Part shown: piece after piece, positions 15,102 through 22,491 of the stretch
Numbering within the stretch: the stretch's first letter is position 1
Layout of the letters: every line of letters starts with the position of its first letter
Assembly: GCF_000723885.1 (NCBI RefSeq)
Contig: NZ_CCDG010000048.1
Location: forward strand, 1 to 40,975
Direction: 5' to 3'
DNA: 40,975 bases
Source: Paenibacillus camerounensis
GTDB taxonomy: Bacteria; Bacillota; Bacilli; Paenibacillales; Paenibacillaceae
Translations under genes and position numbers: made by a program
The notes under the pieces: generated by a model
What the model saw: only the letters and a program-made list of their open reading frames with translations
What the model was told of the DNA's origin: nothing
Database searches by the model: none

Positions 15102-15653
15102 ATGATTAAAGAACTAATTGTAGTCGAGGGCAAAAGCGATACGGCTGCCGTCAAACGGGCGGTGGAGGCCGATACGATAGAAACGGGCGGCTCAGCGGTA
15201 GACCGCAGGGTCATTGCCAAAGTTGCACTGGCCATGGAGCGCAGAGGGGTAATTATTCTGACCGATCCCGACCATGCCGGCGAGCGCATACGCAAGATTG
15301 TTTCATCCAAGGTGCCGGGCTGCAAGCACGCTTTTATCCCGGAGAAGGATGCTACCCGCAAGGGGGATATTGGAGTTGAAAATGCCTCACCCGAGGCGAT
15401 ACGCCATGCGCTTGCCAATGTTCACACCTCCTTCGAGGGGGCGCCTGCCCTAATCGGGCTGGACGAGCTTATGGCTGCAGGCATGCTGGTGCACCCCAGA
15501 GCGGCAGAGCGGAGAATGGCACTCGGCAATGCGCTGGGCATAGGCTACTGCAACGGCAAGCAGCTGTTTAAGCGGCTGGCCATGTTTGGAATTACCCCGG
15601 AGGAGTTTCAAGCGGCTCTCACGCAAATTGATCAGGGAGGCAACATTACATGA
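15102..15653 (+). CDS. rnmV: Ribonuclease M5
   Basis: The 183-aa protein has an N-terminal Toprim domain: the catalytic Glu in VVEGKSDT and the DxD motif in ILTDPDHAGERIR, followed by the M5-specific C-terminal half. RNase M5 makes the two cuts that release mature 5S rRNA from its precursor, with ribosomal protein L18 as cofactor. The 5S gene at 214-330 is one of its substrates. AAGGAG precedes the ATG at 15102; an earlier in-frame TTG overlaps the terminator and is rejected. Its stop overlaps the rsmA start by four bases (ATGA). Confidence 0.96.
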   Translation: MIKELIVVEGKSDTAAVKRAVEADTIETGGSAVDRRVIAKVALAMERRGVIILTDPDHAGERIRKIVSSKVPGCKHAFIPEKDATRKGDIGVENASPEAIRHALANVHTSFEGAPALIGLDELMAAGMLVHPRAAERRMALGNALGIGYCNGKQLFKRLAMFGITPEEFQAALTQIDQGGNIT

Positions 15654-16534
15654 GCGGATTTGACCAAATCTCGTCCCCGACACGGACGAAGGAAATTATT
15701 CAGCGTTACGGATTTTCATTTAAAAAAAGCCTGGGCCAGAATTTTTTGATTGACCAGAACATTCTGGACAAAATAGTCGGCGCAGCCGGACTTAGCCCAT
15801 CGTCAGGCGCCCTTGAAATCGGGCCTGGTATCGGGGCGCTGACAGAACGGCTTGCCCTGGAGGCAGGCGCAGTTACGGCGGTAGAGATCGACCGCAGGCT
15901 GATTCCGATTTTGCGCGATGTGCTTGCGGCTTATCCCCATGTCAAAGTCCGCAACGACGACGTATTAAAGGTGAATCTCAAGGAGCTGTTCGCTGAGGAC
16001 TTTGCTGCGGTCGATAAGGTAAGTGTGGTTGCCAATCTGCCTTATTATGTAACTACGCCGATCCTCATGAAGCTGCTGGAGGAAAAGCTGCCGCTCGATA
16101 ATATTGTCGTGATGATTCAGAAGGAGGTAGCCGAGCGCATGGCTGCTTCTCCCGGAGGCAAAGAGTACGGCAGCCTGAGCATAGCGGTCCAATACTACAG
16201 TGAGCCGGAGCTGGTCTGTATCGTGCCCCGCACTGTGTTTATCCCGCAGCCCAATGTTGAATCTGCCGTTATCCGCCTGAAGGTGCGCGAGCGGCCTCCT
16301 GTGGAGGTGGCTGACGAGAAGCATTTCTTCGATGTGGTGCAGGCCGCCTTTACGCAGCGCCGTAAGACTATTGCCAACAACCTTAAGGCCCGTTTCTTCC
16401 CGGGAGAAGGGCGCGAGCGCCTGGAGGCGCTGCTGGCTGAAGCAGGGATTGAGCCGGTGCGCCGCGGCGAGACGCTGAGTATAGCCGAGTATGCGCGGCT
16501 GAGTGCGGTATTGCTGGCTGCCGGCGTTAAATAG
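15650..16534 (+). CDS. rsmA: 16S rRNA dimethyladenosine transferase RsmA (KsgA)
   Basis: The 294-aa SAM-dependent enzyme dimethylates A1518 and A1519 of 16S rRNA during small-subunit assembly. Motifs include the KSLGQNFLID entry motif, the SAM loop EIGPGIGALTERL and the catalytic NLPYY. The length is normal. It overlaps rnmV by four bases; the rnmV-rsmA pair is conserved across Bacilli and links 5S and 16S maturation. The next gene, yabG, begins 62 bases later with its own ribosome site. Confidence 0.97.
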   Translation: MSGFDQISSPTRTKEIIQRYGFSFKKSLGQNFLIDQNILDKIVGAAGLSPSSGALEIGPGIGALTERLALEAGAVTAVEIDRRLIPILRDVLAAYPHVKVRNDDVLKVNLKELFAEDFAAVDKVSVVANLPYYVTTPILMKLLEEKLPLDNIVVMIQKEVAERMAASPGGKEYGSLSIAVQYYSEPELVCIVPRTVFIPQPNVESAVIRLKVRERPPVEVADEKHFFDVVQAAFTQRRKTIANNLKARFFPGEGRERLEALLAEAGIEPVRRGETLSIAEYARLSAVLLAAGVK

Positions 16535-16595
16535 CGGCTGTTTATGAACCAACCGAGGCCTTTGCCCATACGATGGGGGTAGAGGTGGTGTTGTA

Positions 16596-17495
16596 ATGAA
16601 TTTAGGAGATTTGGTCGTTCGTAAATCATACGGCGGAGATGTGACCTTCCGGGTAGAAAATATAATGCAGAATGCAGCTGTAATCAAGGGGACTGAATTC
16701 CGCCTGCTTGCGGATTCCCCTCTGGATGATCTGTTACAGGTGCCGCCTACCCGGATTACAGAACGGGGACAGCAGGCTCAGATTAAAGCTACAGAGTCGC
16801 TGACAAAGCTTCGCAGGGACCGCCAGGAGCAGAGCCAGCGCAGCGGTGAGAGTGCTGCGGGGGGCTGGGCGCAAGCCCCTAAGGAAGCAGCTTATTTCGA
16901 AGTGCCGGGCAAGGTGCTGCATCTGGACGGAGATCAGCTCTATCTTCGGAAAAGCCTGAGTCTCTACGAGCAGCTGCGGATACCGGCAGAAGGGCATCAT
17001 GTGCATGAATCCAAGATGGCCGATACACTGTACCGTCTGCTTCCGCGTGTCCGTCCGGACATCGTTGTTATTACGGGCCATGACGGTGTACTTAAGCAGT
17101 CTAATACTTATGATCTTTACAGCTTGGGCAGCTACAAAAATTCACAGCATTTTGTGGCAGCAATTCAGGCTGCACGGGAGTATGAGCGTAATTTCGATGC
17201 TTTGACGATAGTAGCCGGAGCGTGCCAGTCCCATTTCGAAGCATTGCTCGGCACAGGAGCCAATTTCGCCAGCTCACCGGGAAGAATACTGATCCATGCG
17301 CTGGACCCGGTGTACGTCGCAGCCAAGGCTGCGTTTACTTCTGTGCGTGAGACAGTGAACCTGGGGGATGTGCTGAATCATACCATCAGCGGAAGCAAAG
17401 GGATGGGCGGCATCGAAACGCGCGGAAGCTTCAGGATCGGCATGCCCCGGCTGCAGAACCTGTCTACGCTGAAGGTAACGCCTTCGGCCATTTAG
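16596..17495 (+). CDS. yabG: Sporulation-specific protease YabG
   Basis: The 299-aa protein begins MNLGDLVVRKSYGGD and contains PDIVVITGHDG and the GACQSHFEALLGTGANFASSP region typical of YabG. In B. subtilis YabG is made in the mother cell under sigma-K and processes coat proteins during spore maturation. An N-terminal SH3-like region (about 1-50) is followed by a variable linker (about 65-95) and the peptidase domain. The ribosome site GGTAGAGGTGG lies upstream of the ATG. No sigma-K promoter could be read confidently in the 61-base gap before it. Confidence 0.93.
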   Translation: MNLGDLVVRKSYGGDVTFRVENIMQNAAVIKGTEFRLLADSPLDDLLQVPPTRITERGQQAQIKATESLTKLRRDRQEQSQRSGESAAGGWAQAPKEAAYFEVPGKVLHLDGDQLYLRKSLSLYEQLRIPAEGHHVHESKMADTLYRLLPRVRPDIVVITGHDGVLKQSNTYDLYSLGSYKNSQHFVAAIQAAREYERNFDALTIVAGACQSHFEALLGTGANFASSPGRILIHALDPVYVAAKAAFTSVRETVNLGDVLNHTISGSKGMGGIETRGSFRIGMPRLQNLSTLKVTPSAI

Positions 17496-17535
17496 CTTTT
17501 TTCAGCAGTATGGGGAATGACAGAAGCATACGAGG

Positions 17536-17570
17536 GGAAGGATAAGCTTAATGCTGTCCTTCCTTTTTTT
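17536..17570 (+). terminator. Intrinsic terminator after yabG
   Basis: GGAAGGATAAGC (17536-17547) pairs with GCTGTCCTTCC (17553-17563) with one bulge, followed by seven T's. Confidence 0.85.
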
Positions 17571-17667
17571 ATACTTTTAATGGCTAGTCTCGTCCGAAGA
17601 AGGTAATTATTTTGTTGCACATAACAATAACAATTAATCGGTAATCTACTCTCTCAAAAAAATCCCG

Positions 17668-17696
17668 TTGACAAGTATTTTTACATACTCTATAAT
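17668..17696 (+). promoter_or_regulatory. veg promoter P1, full consensus
   Basis: TTGACA (17668-17673), a 17-base spacer and TATAAT (17691-17696) are a perfect sigma-A consensus. It is the upstream member of a tandem pair; its predicted start near 17703 is just before the -35 of P2. Confidence 0.85.
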
Positions 17697-17708
17697 TAAT
17701 TATTTAAT

Positions 17709-17737
17709 TTGACAAAGTTTGTGAAAAGATGTATAAT
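17709..17737 (+). promoter_or_regulatory. veg promoter P2, full consensus
   Basis: TTGACA (17709-17714), a 17-base spacer and TATAAT (17732-17737) are again a perfect consensus. Transcription would start near 17744, about 23 bases before the veg start codon. AAGAGGTGG at 17748-17756 is the ribosome site. Confidence 0.92.
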
Positions 17738-17766
17738 GGGACAAGGAAAGAGGTGGTCGTCAGGCA

Positions 17767-18042
17767 ATGGCTAATAACGCGCTGTTGGAAATTAAACGCA
17801 GTCTCGAAGCTCATGTCGGTCATAAGATTACGTTGCGGGCTAACGGTGGCCGCCGTAAGACCGTTGAACGCACCGGTGTCCTGGAAGAAACGTACCCTTC
17901 TGTTTTTATTGTCAAACTGGATCAGGAGCAGCAGACCTTTAAGCGAGTCTCCTATAGCTACGCCGATATCCTTACCGAATCTGTGGAAATCACAGTCTGT
18001 GAAGATGACGGGCAGATGCAGGTTTTGTATATTAAAGCTTAA
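17767..18042 (+). CDS. veg: Veg protein
   Basis: The 91-aa product matches Veg: the N-terminal helix ALLEIKRSLEAHVGHKI, the strand block LRANGGRRKTVERTGVLEETYP and FKRVSYSYADILTE. Veg is a small, very strongly expressed protein that influences biofilm matrix genes in B. subtilis (through SinR); the mechanism is not settled. Two perfect sigma-A promoters upstream imply very high growth-phase expression. A terminator follows within 12 bases, so it is monocistronic. Confidence 0.97.
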   Translation: MANNALLEIKRSLEAHVGHKITLRANGGRRKTVERTGVLEETYPSVFIVKLDQEQQTFKRVSYSYADILTESVEITVCEDDGQMQVLYIKA

Positions 18043-18053
18043 TGTTTTACAGG

Positions 18054-18078
18054 ACAGCCCCTCTGCGGGGCTGTTTTT
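18054..18078 (+). terminator. Intrinsic terminator after veg
   Basis: An 8-bp stem ACAGCCCC (18054-18061) / GGGGCTGT (18067-18074) with a 5-base loop runs into T5. Confidence 0.9.
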
Positions 18079-18116
18079 GTTTTGAACTCATAATTTCATG
18101 GAACTAGGGGCGCCGG

Positions 18117-18146
18117 GAATGGGCAAGGCGCTGCGGCAGCATACTA
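18117..18146 (+). promoter_or_regulatory. Sigma-G-type promoter of sspF
   Basis: GAATG (18117-18121) matches the sigma-G -35 (G-A/C-A-T-A/G), and CATACTA (18140-18146) matches the -10 (CATnnTA), 18 bases apart. It lies about 50 bases before the sspF start codon. Forespore expression is what is expected for a small acid-soluble spore protein. Confidence 0.7.
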
Positions 18147-18195
18147 TAGGGGCAATAAGCTTATTATCCAATACCGAAAAGGAGGGCATTAGCCA

Positions 18196-18378
18196 ATGAG
18201 CCGCAGAAAACGGGGGATAATGTCAGAGGAGCTGAAGACAGAGCTGGCCAAGGAGCTCGGCTTCTATGACACGGTGGAAAAGGACGGCTGGGGCGGGATC
18301 CGGGCTAAGGATGCCGGTAATATGGTCAAGCGTGCAATCCAGCTTGCCGAGCAGGCTGCTCGTAAGTCAGAGCTGTAG
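18196..18378 (+). CDS. sspF: Small acid-soluble spore protein SspF (alpha/beta-type)
   Basis: The 60-aa product has the alpha/beta SASP signature: MSEELKTELAKELGFYDTV, then GGIRAKDAGNMVKRAIQLAEQ. These proteins coat forespore DNA and protect it from UV and heat. The position between veg and ispE is the same as sspF in B. subtilis. AAGGAGG precedes the ATG. A sigma-G-like promoter (18117-18146) supports forespore expression. The Glu-Leu/Glu-Ile germination-protease site seen in major SASPs is not obvious, as in other SspF proteins. Confidence 0.95.
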   Translation: MSRRKRGIMSEELKTELAKELGFYDTVEKDGWGGIRAKDAGNMVKRAIQLAEQAARKSEL

Positions 18379-18409
18379 CCCGCAGCTGTTAAAGGCGTTA
18401 GAAACGGGG

Positions 18410-18437
18410 GCCTGCCCTGGCGGCAGAGCCTTCTTTC
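18410..18437 (+). terminator. Possible weak terminator after sspF
   Basis: GGCCTGCC and GGCAGAGCC can pair imperfectly around CTGGC, followed by TTCTTTCT. The T-tract is interrupted, so confidence is low. Confidence 0.35.
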
Positions 18438-18460
18438 TGATTGTGGGGGACTTTTGATCA

Positions 18461-18489
18461 TGGACTTCATTACAAGTTTCTCATATAAT
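18461..18489 (+). promoter_or_regulatory. Possible sigma-A promoter of ispE
   Basis: TGGACT (18461-18466), a 17-base spacer and TATAAT (18484-18489) lie about 45 bases before the ispE start. The -10 is perfect and the -35 matches at four of six positions. Confidence 0.5.
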
Positions 18490-18534
18490 ATGTTAAGTTG
18501 TTTTTACGGGAAAAGCTGAGGGTGGGTGAACGCC

Positions 18535-19389
18535 TTGAAAATGTATGAAAAAGCGCCGGCCAAAATCAATTTGATGCTGGATGTGCTTCACAAGCGCGCT
18601 GACGGGTTTCATGAAGTAGAAATGATAATGACAATGGTCGATCTGGCGGACCGTCTGGAGCTGTCTGAGCTGAAGCGCGATTCCATTATCATCTCAAGCC
18701 AGGCCGGATATATTCCGCTAGACGAGAAGAACCTGGCCTTTCAGGCAGCAAGACTGATTAAGGACCGCTACAATGTGAAGAGCGGAGTACATATTCATCT
18801 GGACAAAAGAATTCCGGTTGCTGCCGGGCTTGCCGGCGGCAGCAGTGATGCTGCGGCTACGCTGCGCGGCCTGAACCGGCTCTGGCGCCTTGGTATTCCG
18901 TCGCAGGAGCTGCAGGAGCTGGGGGCCGAGCTTGGCTCTGATGTTCCGTTCTGCGTTACCGGAGGCACAGCTCTGGCTACAGGCCGGGGAGAGAAGCTGA
19001 CGCCAATCGCGAACCCCCCGCAGTGCTGGGTCATTCTGGCCAAGCCTCCGATCAATGTCTCCACAGCGGAGGTATACGGCCGCGTGCGGGCCAATCAGAT
19101 AGCGGTGCACCCTTCTGCTTCACGTATGCAGCAGGCGATTGAGGCAGGCGACTTCGGGGCAGTCTGCGCCGGCCTTGGCAATGTACTGGAGGATGTGACC
19201 CTGAAGCTGCATCCGGAGGTCCAGCAGCTCAAGGAAGCTATGGTGAGGCTGGGGGCAGATGGAGTGCTGATGTCCGGAAGCGGACCGACTGTGTTCGGCC
19301 TTGTGTCGAAGCAGTCTAAGGTAGCGAGAATTTACAACGGGCTGCGCGGCTTCTGCAAGGAAGTGTACGCTGTACGCTCCCTGACTTAG
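18535..19389 (+). CDS. ispE: 4-diphosphocytidyl-2-C-methyl-D-erythritol kinase
   Basis: The 284-aa GHMP kinase of the non-mevalonate isoprenoid pathway phosphorylates CDP-ME. Landmarks are EKAPAKINLMLDV at the N-terminus, the ATP loop AAGLAGGSSDAAA, SDVPFC and the C-terminal MSGSGPTVFG. The start is taken as TTG at 18535, nine bases after GAGGGTGG; a GTG at 18526 abuts that site, and an ATG at 18541 is 15 bases away. Synteny (veg-sspF-ispE-purR) is conserved. A terminator-like repeat follows. Confidence 0.95.
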   Translation: MKMYEKAPAKINLMLDVLHKRADGFHEVEMIMTMVDLADRLELSELKRDSIIISSQAGYIPLDEKNLAFQAARLIKDRYNVKSGVHIHLDKRIPVAAGLAGGSSDAAATLRGLNRLWRLGIPSQELQELGAELGSDVPFCVTGGTALATGRGEKLTPIANPPQCWVILAKPPINVSTAEVYGRVRANQIAVHPSASRMQQAIEAGDFGAVCAGLGNVLEDVTLKLHPEVQQLKEAMVRLGADGVLMSGSGPTVFGLVSKQSKVARIYNGLRGFCKEVYAVRSLT

Positions 19390-19397
19390 TGCATGAC

Positions 19398-19440
19398 GAA
19401 ACGGTTATCCTCCTCCAAAGGACGGCTTAACCGTTTCTTC
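19398..19440 (+). terminator. Terminator-like inverted repeat after ispE
   Basis: A 10-bp perfect stem GAAACGGTTA (19398-19407) / TAACCGTTTC (19428-19437) has a 20-base loop and is followed by TTCTTGTG. The T-run is poor, so termination may be partial. Confidence 0.55.
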
Positions 19441-19505
19441 TTGTGTAATTCCGTACAAAAATGATATTATTTTTAATAATATTCGGTTTTGGCGAGGAGT
19501 ATTCT

Positions 19506-20333
19506 GTGAAAAAACTTAAAAGAAGCCAGCGTTTGGTTGACATGACCCAATTTTTACTTGAGAAACCGCATGATCTGCTGCCATTGTCCACCTTTTCGGA
19601 CTTGTATGGCGCGGCGAAGTCATCCATCAGCGAAGACCTGGCTATTATAAAAGAGGTATTTGAAGGTGAAGGCATAGGTGAGCTGCAGACACTGGCCGGT
19701 GCAGCCGGAGGGGTGCGTTATATTCCGCGTATACCGGCGAATCTGGCCCTGGAATTTGTGAACCGCCTGTGCGGGGAGCTGGAGCAGAGCGACCGGATTC
19801 TGCCCGGCGGTTATCTGTATATGTCCGACCTGCTGGGTCTGCCTTCAGTGATGGAGCAGGCCGGCAAAATTATTGCAACAGCCTTCTACGGTGTAGAGAT
19901 CGACGTCGTAATGACAGTCGAAACAAAAGGGATTCCGCTTGCTTATGCTACAGCAGCCCAGCTTGGCCTGCCCGTAGTACTGGTACGCCGTGACCATCAG
20001 GTGACGGAAGGCTCGGCAGTGAGCATTAACTATGTGTCCGGTTCGCATAAGAGCATTCACACTATGTCCCTGTCGAGACGTGCGCTGCGTGAGAAGTCAA
20101 GGGTACTGATAGTGGACGACTTTATGAAGGCCGGCGGCACCGTACGCGGTATGGTGGATCTGCTCGGCGAATTCAACGCAGAGGTTGCCGGAGTGGGTGT
20201 GCTGGTTGAGTCAGGCGCAGTGGAGACCGAAGAACGGCTGCTGCATGACTACGTATCGCTTGTGAAGCTGACCGAGGTGGATTCCAAGGGGCGGAGAATT
20301 TCTGCGCATCCCGGCAACTATTTCTCCACTTAG
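19506..20333 (+). CDS. purR: Purine operon repressor PurR
   Basis: The 275-aa protein combines an N-terminal winged helix (about 1-75; KKLKRSQRLVDM, SSISEDL) with a phosphoribosyltransferase-like domain carrying the PRPP site VLIVDDFMKAGGT near residue 205. In Bacilli PurR represses purine genes and is relieved by PRPP. The PRPP synthase gene prs lies in the same window (22492-23445). The start is GTG at 19506, with AGGAG six bases upstream. An earlier in-frame ATG would add a hydrophobic leader that encodes the ribosome site, so it is rejected. Confidence 0.96.
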   Translation: MKKLKRSQRLVDMTQFLLEKPHDLLPLSTFSDLYGAAKSSISEDLAIIKEVFEGEGIGELQTLAGAAGGVRYIPRIPANLALEFVNRLCGELEQSDRILPGGYLYMSDLLGLPSVMEQAGKIIATAFYGVEIDVVMTVETKGIPLAYATAAQLGLPVVLVRRDHQVTEGSAVSINYVSGSHKSIHTMSLSRRALREKSRVLIVDDFMKAGGTVRGMVDLLGEFNAEVAGVGVLVESGAVETEERLLHDYVSLVKLTEVDSKGRRISAHPGNYFST

Positions 20334-20371
20334 AACAGGGTCAAGGCTCCATTTAGCATTTTGCAGTATAG

Positions 20372-20419
20372 TGTCGAAAGCATGAGGAACCATTAGAAAA
20401 CAGCACGAAACATGTCGAA
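20372..20419 (+). promoter_or_regulatory. Pair of Spo0A-box matches upstream of spoVG
   Basis: Two exact TGTCGAA heptamers occur at 20372-20378 and 20413-20419, 41 bases apart and in the same orientation. Each is extended similarly (TGTCGAAAGCATG and TGTCGAAAACAATG). They lie 56-103 bases upstream of the sigma-H -35 of spoVG. Spo0A binding is inference. Confidence 0.5.
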
Positions 20420-20474
20420 AACAATGGTATCCGAAAAATAATCTTCTTTAGCAGTCATTTTTTGGAATCAAAAA

Positions 20475-20501
20475 GAAGGAATTTGCCTTGCTGTGTGGAA
20501 T
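20475..20501 (+). promoter_or_regulatory. Sigma-H promoter of spoVG
   Basis: GAAGGAATT (20475-20483) fits the sigma-H -35 RnAGGAWWW. GTGGAAT (20495-20501) fits the -10 RnnGAAT, and the spacer is 11 bases. The -10 context GTGGAATTATACAC closely resembles that of the B. subtilis spoVG promoter, a standard sigma-H example. Confidence 0.85.
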
Positions 20502-20543
20502 TATACACCAAGTCTCTGATGGAAAAAGGTGGTGAACACACAC

Positions 20544-20831
20544 ATGCAAATTACGGATGTCAGACTCCGCCGCGTCAACTCTGAGGGGAGAATGAAAGCA
20601 ATCGCATCCATTACCATCGATAACGAGTTTGTTGTTCATGACATACGCGTCATCGACGGTAACAACGGGATGTTCGTTGCGATGCCCAGCAAGCGTACAC
20701 CAGACGGTGAATTCCGCGACATCGCACACCCGATTTCTTCGGGAACACGCGAGAAGATTCAATCCGCGGTATTGGCTGAGTACGATCGCGCCGCTACGGA
20801 AGAAGAGGAAGTTATCGAAGAGGGAGCTTAA
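20544..20831 (+). CDS. spoVG: SpoVG, RNA/DNA-binding regulator
   Basis: The 95-aa protein is highly conserved: MQITDVRLRRVNSEGRMKA, then VVHDIRVIDGNNGMFVAMPS and RTPDGEFRDIAHP. SpoVG binds nucleic acids and affects asymmetric septation, cortex formation and virulence-type traits in Firmicutes. The start is the ATG at 20544, ten bases after AAAGGTGG; the two upstream GTGs lie within that site. It is driven by a sigma-H promoter and probably repressed by AbrB, whose gene is in this window. The C-terminal tail is acidic (EEEEVIEEGA). Confidence 0.97.
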   Translation: MQITDVRLRRVNSEGRMKAIASITIDNEFVVHDIRVIDGNNGMFVAMPSKRTPDGEFRDIAHPISSGTREKIQSAVLAEYDRAATEEEEVIEEGA

Positions 20832-20910
20832 GCGTAAAGCGCTGTCTCTGAAGAACGCCTGCCCGTAAGGGATGGCGTAAGGTCAAGCCGTTTTCAATTG
20901 GGGTTCGAAG

Positions 20911-20947
20911 AAAAGGGAACCATGGCAGCATGGTTCTCTTTTCTTTT
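20911..20947 (+). terminator. Strong intrinsic terminator after spoVG
   Basis: A 14-bp stem AAAAGGGAACCATG (20911-20924) / CATGGTTCTCTTTT (20929-20942) has one G-T pair and a 4-base loop, then CTTTTT. It isolates spoVG from glmU. Confidence 0.9.
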
Positions 20948-21002
20948 TGCCCGGAATGAGATATATTCAGTAGTGAGCTCAAGAAGTAGGAGGTTGGCAT
21001 TC

Positions 21003-22403
21003 TTGAAAAGAATGGCTGTTGTACTTGCTGCAGGTCAAGGCAAGCGCATGAAATCTAAATTATATAAAGTCTTGCACCCTGTCTGCGGTAAACCGATGGT
21101 AGGGCATGTGCTTGATACGGTAAAGGCGACCGGATGCGAACGTAATATTGTAGTAGTCGGACATGGCGCAGAAACAGTAAAAGCTTATCTGGGTCAGGAT
21201 GCGGAATATGTGCTGCAGGAAACCCAGCTGGGAACCGGGCATGCTGTAAAGCAGGCTAAGGAGCTGCTGGGCGGTGAAGAGGGCACGACGATTGTTATTT
21301 GCGGGGATACGCCGCTTATCACATCTGAAACGCTGGAAGGATTAATGGCGCTGCATGAAGGACAGCAGGCGGCAGCAACGATTTTGACTGCTGTAATGGA
21401 TCAGCCTGCCGGCTATGGACGAATTATCCGCGGGGAAGACGGCGGTGTCCTGAAGATTGTTGAACAGAAGGACTGCAACGCGGAAGAGGCGGCTGTTAAG
21501 GAGATTAATACAGGCACCTACTGTTTTGATAATGCTAAGCTGTTCGCTGCGCTGGAGCAGGTGACGAACAACAATAATCAACAGGAATACTATCTAACCG
21601 ATTGTATCGGCATACTCCGGGCACAGGGGGATATCGTTTTGGGATATCAGGCTCATGATGCTGCGGAGTCTATTGGCGTTAATGACCGGCTTGCCCTGTC
21701 TGAGGTAGAAGGACATATGCGCCAGCGGATTAACAAGGAGCATATGCTGAACGGCGTTACAATCATTGATCCGGCTTCGACTTATATCGGAGCAGAGGTA
21801 GCCATTGGTGCAGATACCATTCTGTATCCCGGAACGCTGCTCAAGGGCAAGACTGTAATCGGCGAAAACTGTGTGATCGGACCGTCCAGTGATATTGAGG
21901 ATTCGGAAATCGGGGAAGGCGCTTCGGTAAAGCAGTCAGTGCTGAGCCAGGCCATTGTAGGAGCCCGGACTTCTGTCGGACCTTTCGCTTATCTGCGTCC
22001 GGGTACTGTACTCGGCGAAGAAGTAAAAATCGGCGATTTTGTTGAGGTCAAGAATGCTACAATCGGCGACGGCTCCAAGGTATCCCATTTAAGCTATGTA
22101 GGTGATGCTTCGGTCGGCAAGAACGTCAATATCGGCTGCGGTGCCATTACCGTCAACTACGACGGATATAATAAAGCAAAGACAACGATTGAGGATGATG
22201 CCTTTATCGGCAGCAACGTCAATCTGATTGCTCCTGTTACAGTAGGCAAAGGAGCGTTTGTTGTAGCAGGGTCGACAATTACGCGCTCTGTTTCGGATAG
22301 TGATCTGGCTGTAGCCAGAGCAAGGCAGGAGAACAAGCCGGGATATGCAGACAAAATCCGCGCCCGTGCCAAAGCCAAGAAAGACCAGTCCAGTCCATCA
22401 TAA
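21003..22403 (+). CDS. glmU: Bifunctional GlmU (GlcNAc-1-P uridyltransferase / GlcN-1-P acetyltransferase)
   Basis: The 466-aa enzyme makes UDP-GlcNAc for peptidoglycan and teichoic acids. The N-terminal pyrophosphorylase domain (about 1-230) has LAAGQGKRMKSKLYK and ICGDTPLI. The C-terminal part is a left-handed beta-helix of hexapeptide repeats (about 255-440) with the acetyltransferase residues in YLRPGT and HLSYVGDA. The start is TTG at 21003, nine bases after AGGAGG; earlier in-frame starts run through the spoVG terminator. It is probably co-transcribed with prs, although a hairpin lies between them. Confidence 0.97.
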   Translation: MKRMAVVLAAGQGKRMKSKLYKVLHPVCGKPMVGHVLDTVKATGCERNIVVVGHGAETVKAYLGQDAEYVLQETQLGTGHAVKQAKELLGGEEGTTIVICGDTPLITSETLEGLMALHEGQQAAATILTAVMDQPAGYGRIIRGEDGGVLKIVEQKDCNAEEAAVKEINTGTYCFDNAKLFAALEQVTNNNNQQEYYLTDCIGILRAQGDIVLGYQAHDAAESIGVNDRLALSEVEGHMRQRINKEHMLNGVTIIDPASTYIGAEVAIGADTILYPGTLLKGKTVIGENCVIGPSSDIEDSEIGEGASVKQSVLSQAIVGARTSVGPFAYLRPGTVLGEEVKIGDFVEVKNATIGDGSKVSHLSYVGDASVGKNVNIGCGAITVNYDGYNKAKTTIEDDAFIGSNVNLIAPVTVGKGAFVVAGSTITRSVSDSDLAVARARQENKPGYADKIRARAKAKKDQSSPS

Positions 22404-22420
22404 AGGCCAAAGCCAAAGCG

Positions 22421-22447
22421 CGGGACGAAGCTTATAGGCTCGTCCCG
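22421..22447 (+). other. Hairpin in the glmU-prs gap
   Basis: CGGGACGA (22421-22428) pairs with TCGTCCCG (22440-22447). No T-run follows, so it is not a typical terminator; it could protect or attenuate the downstream prs message. Confidence 0.45.
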
Positions 22448-22491
22448 GCGCAGCTTGGAAGTTAAATTCCGTCACGGAGGGTTTATATTTT

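Noticed and set aside
17729..18085. 118-codon frame overlapping veg
   Set aside because: It begins within the -10 region of the promoter and is out of frame with the conserved Veg sequence.
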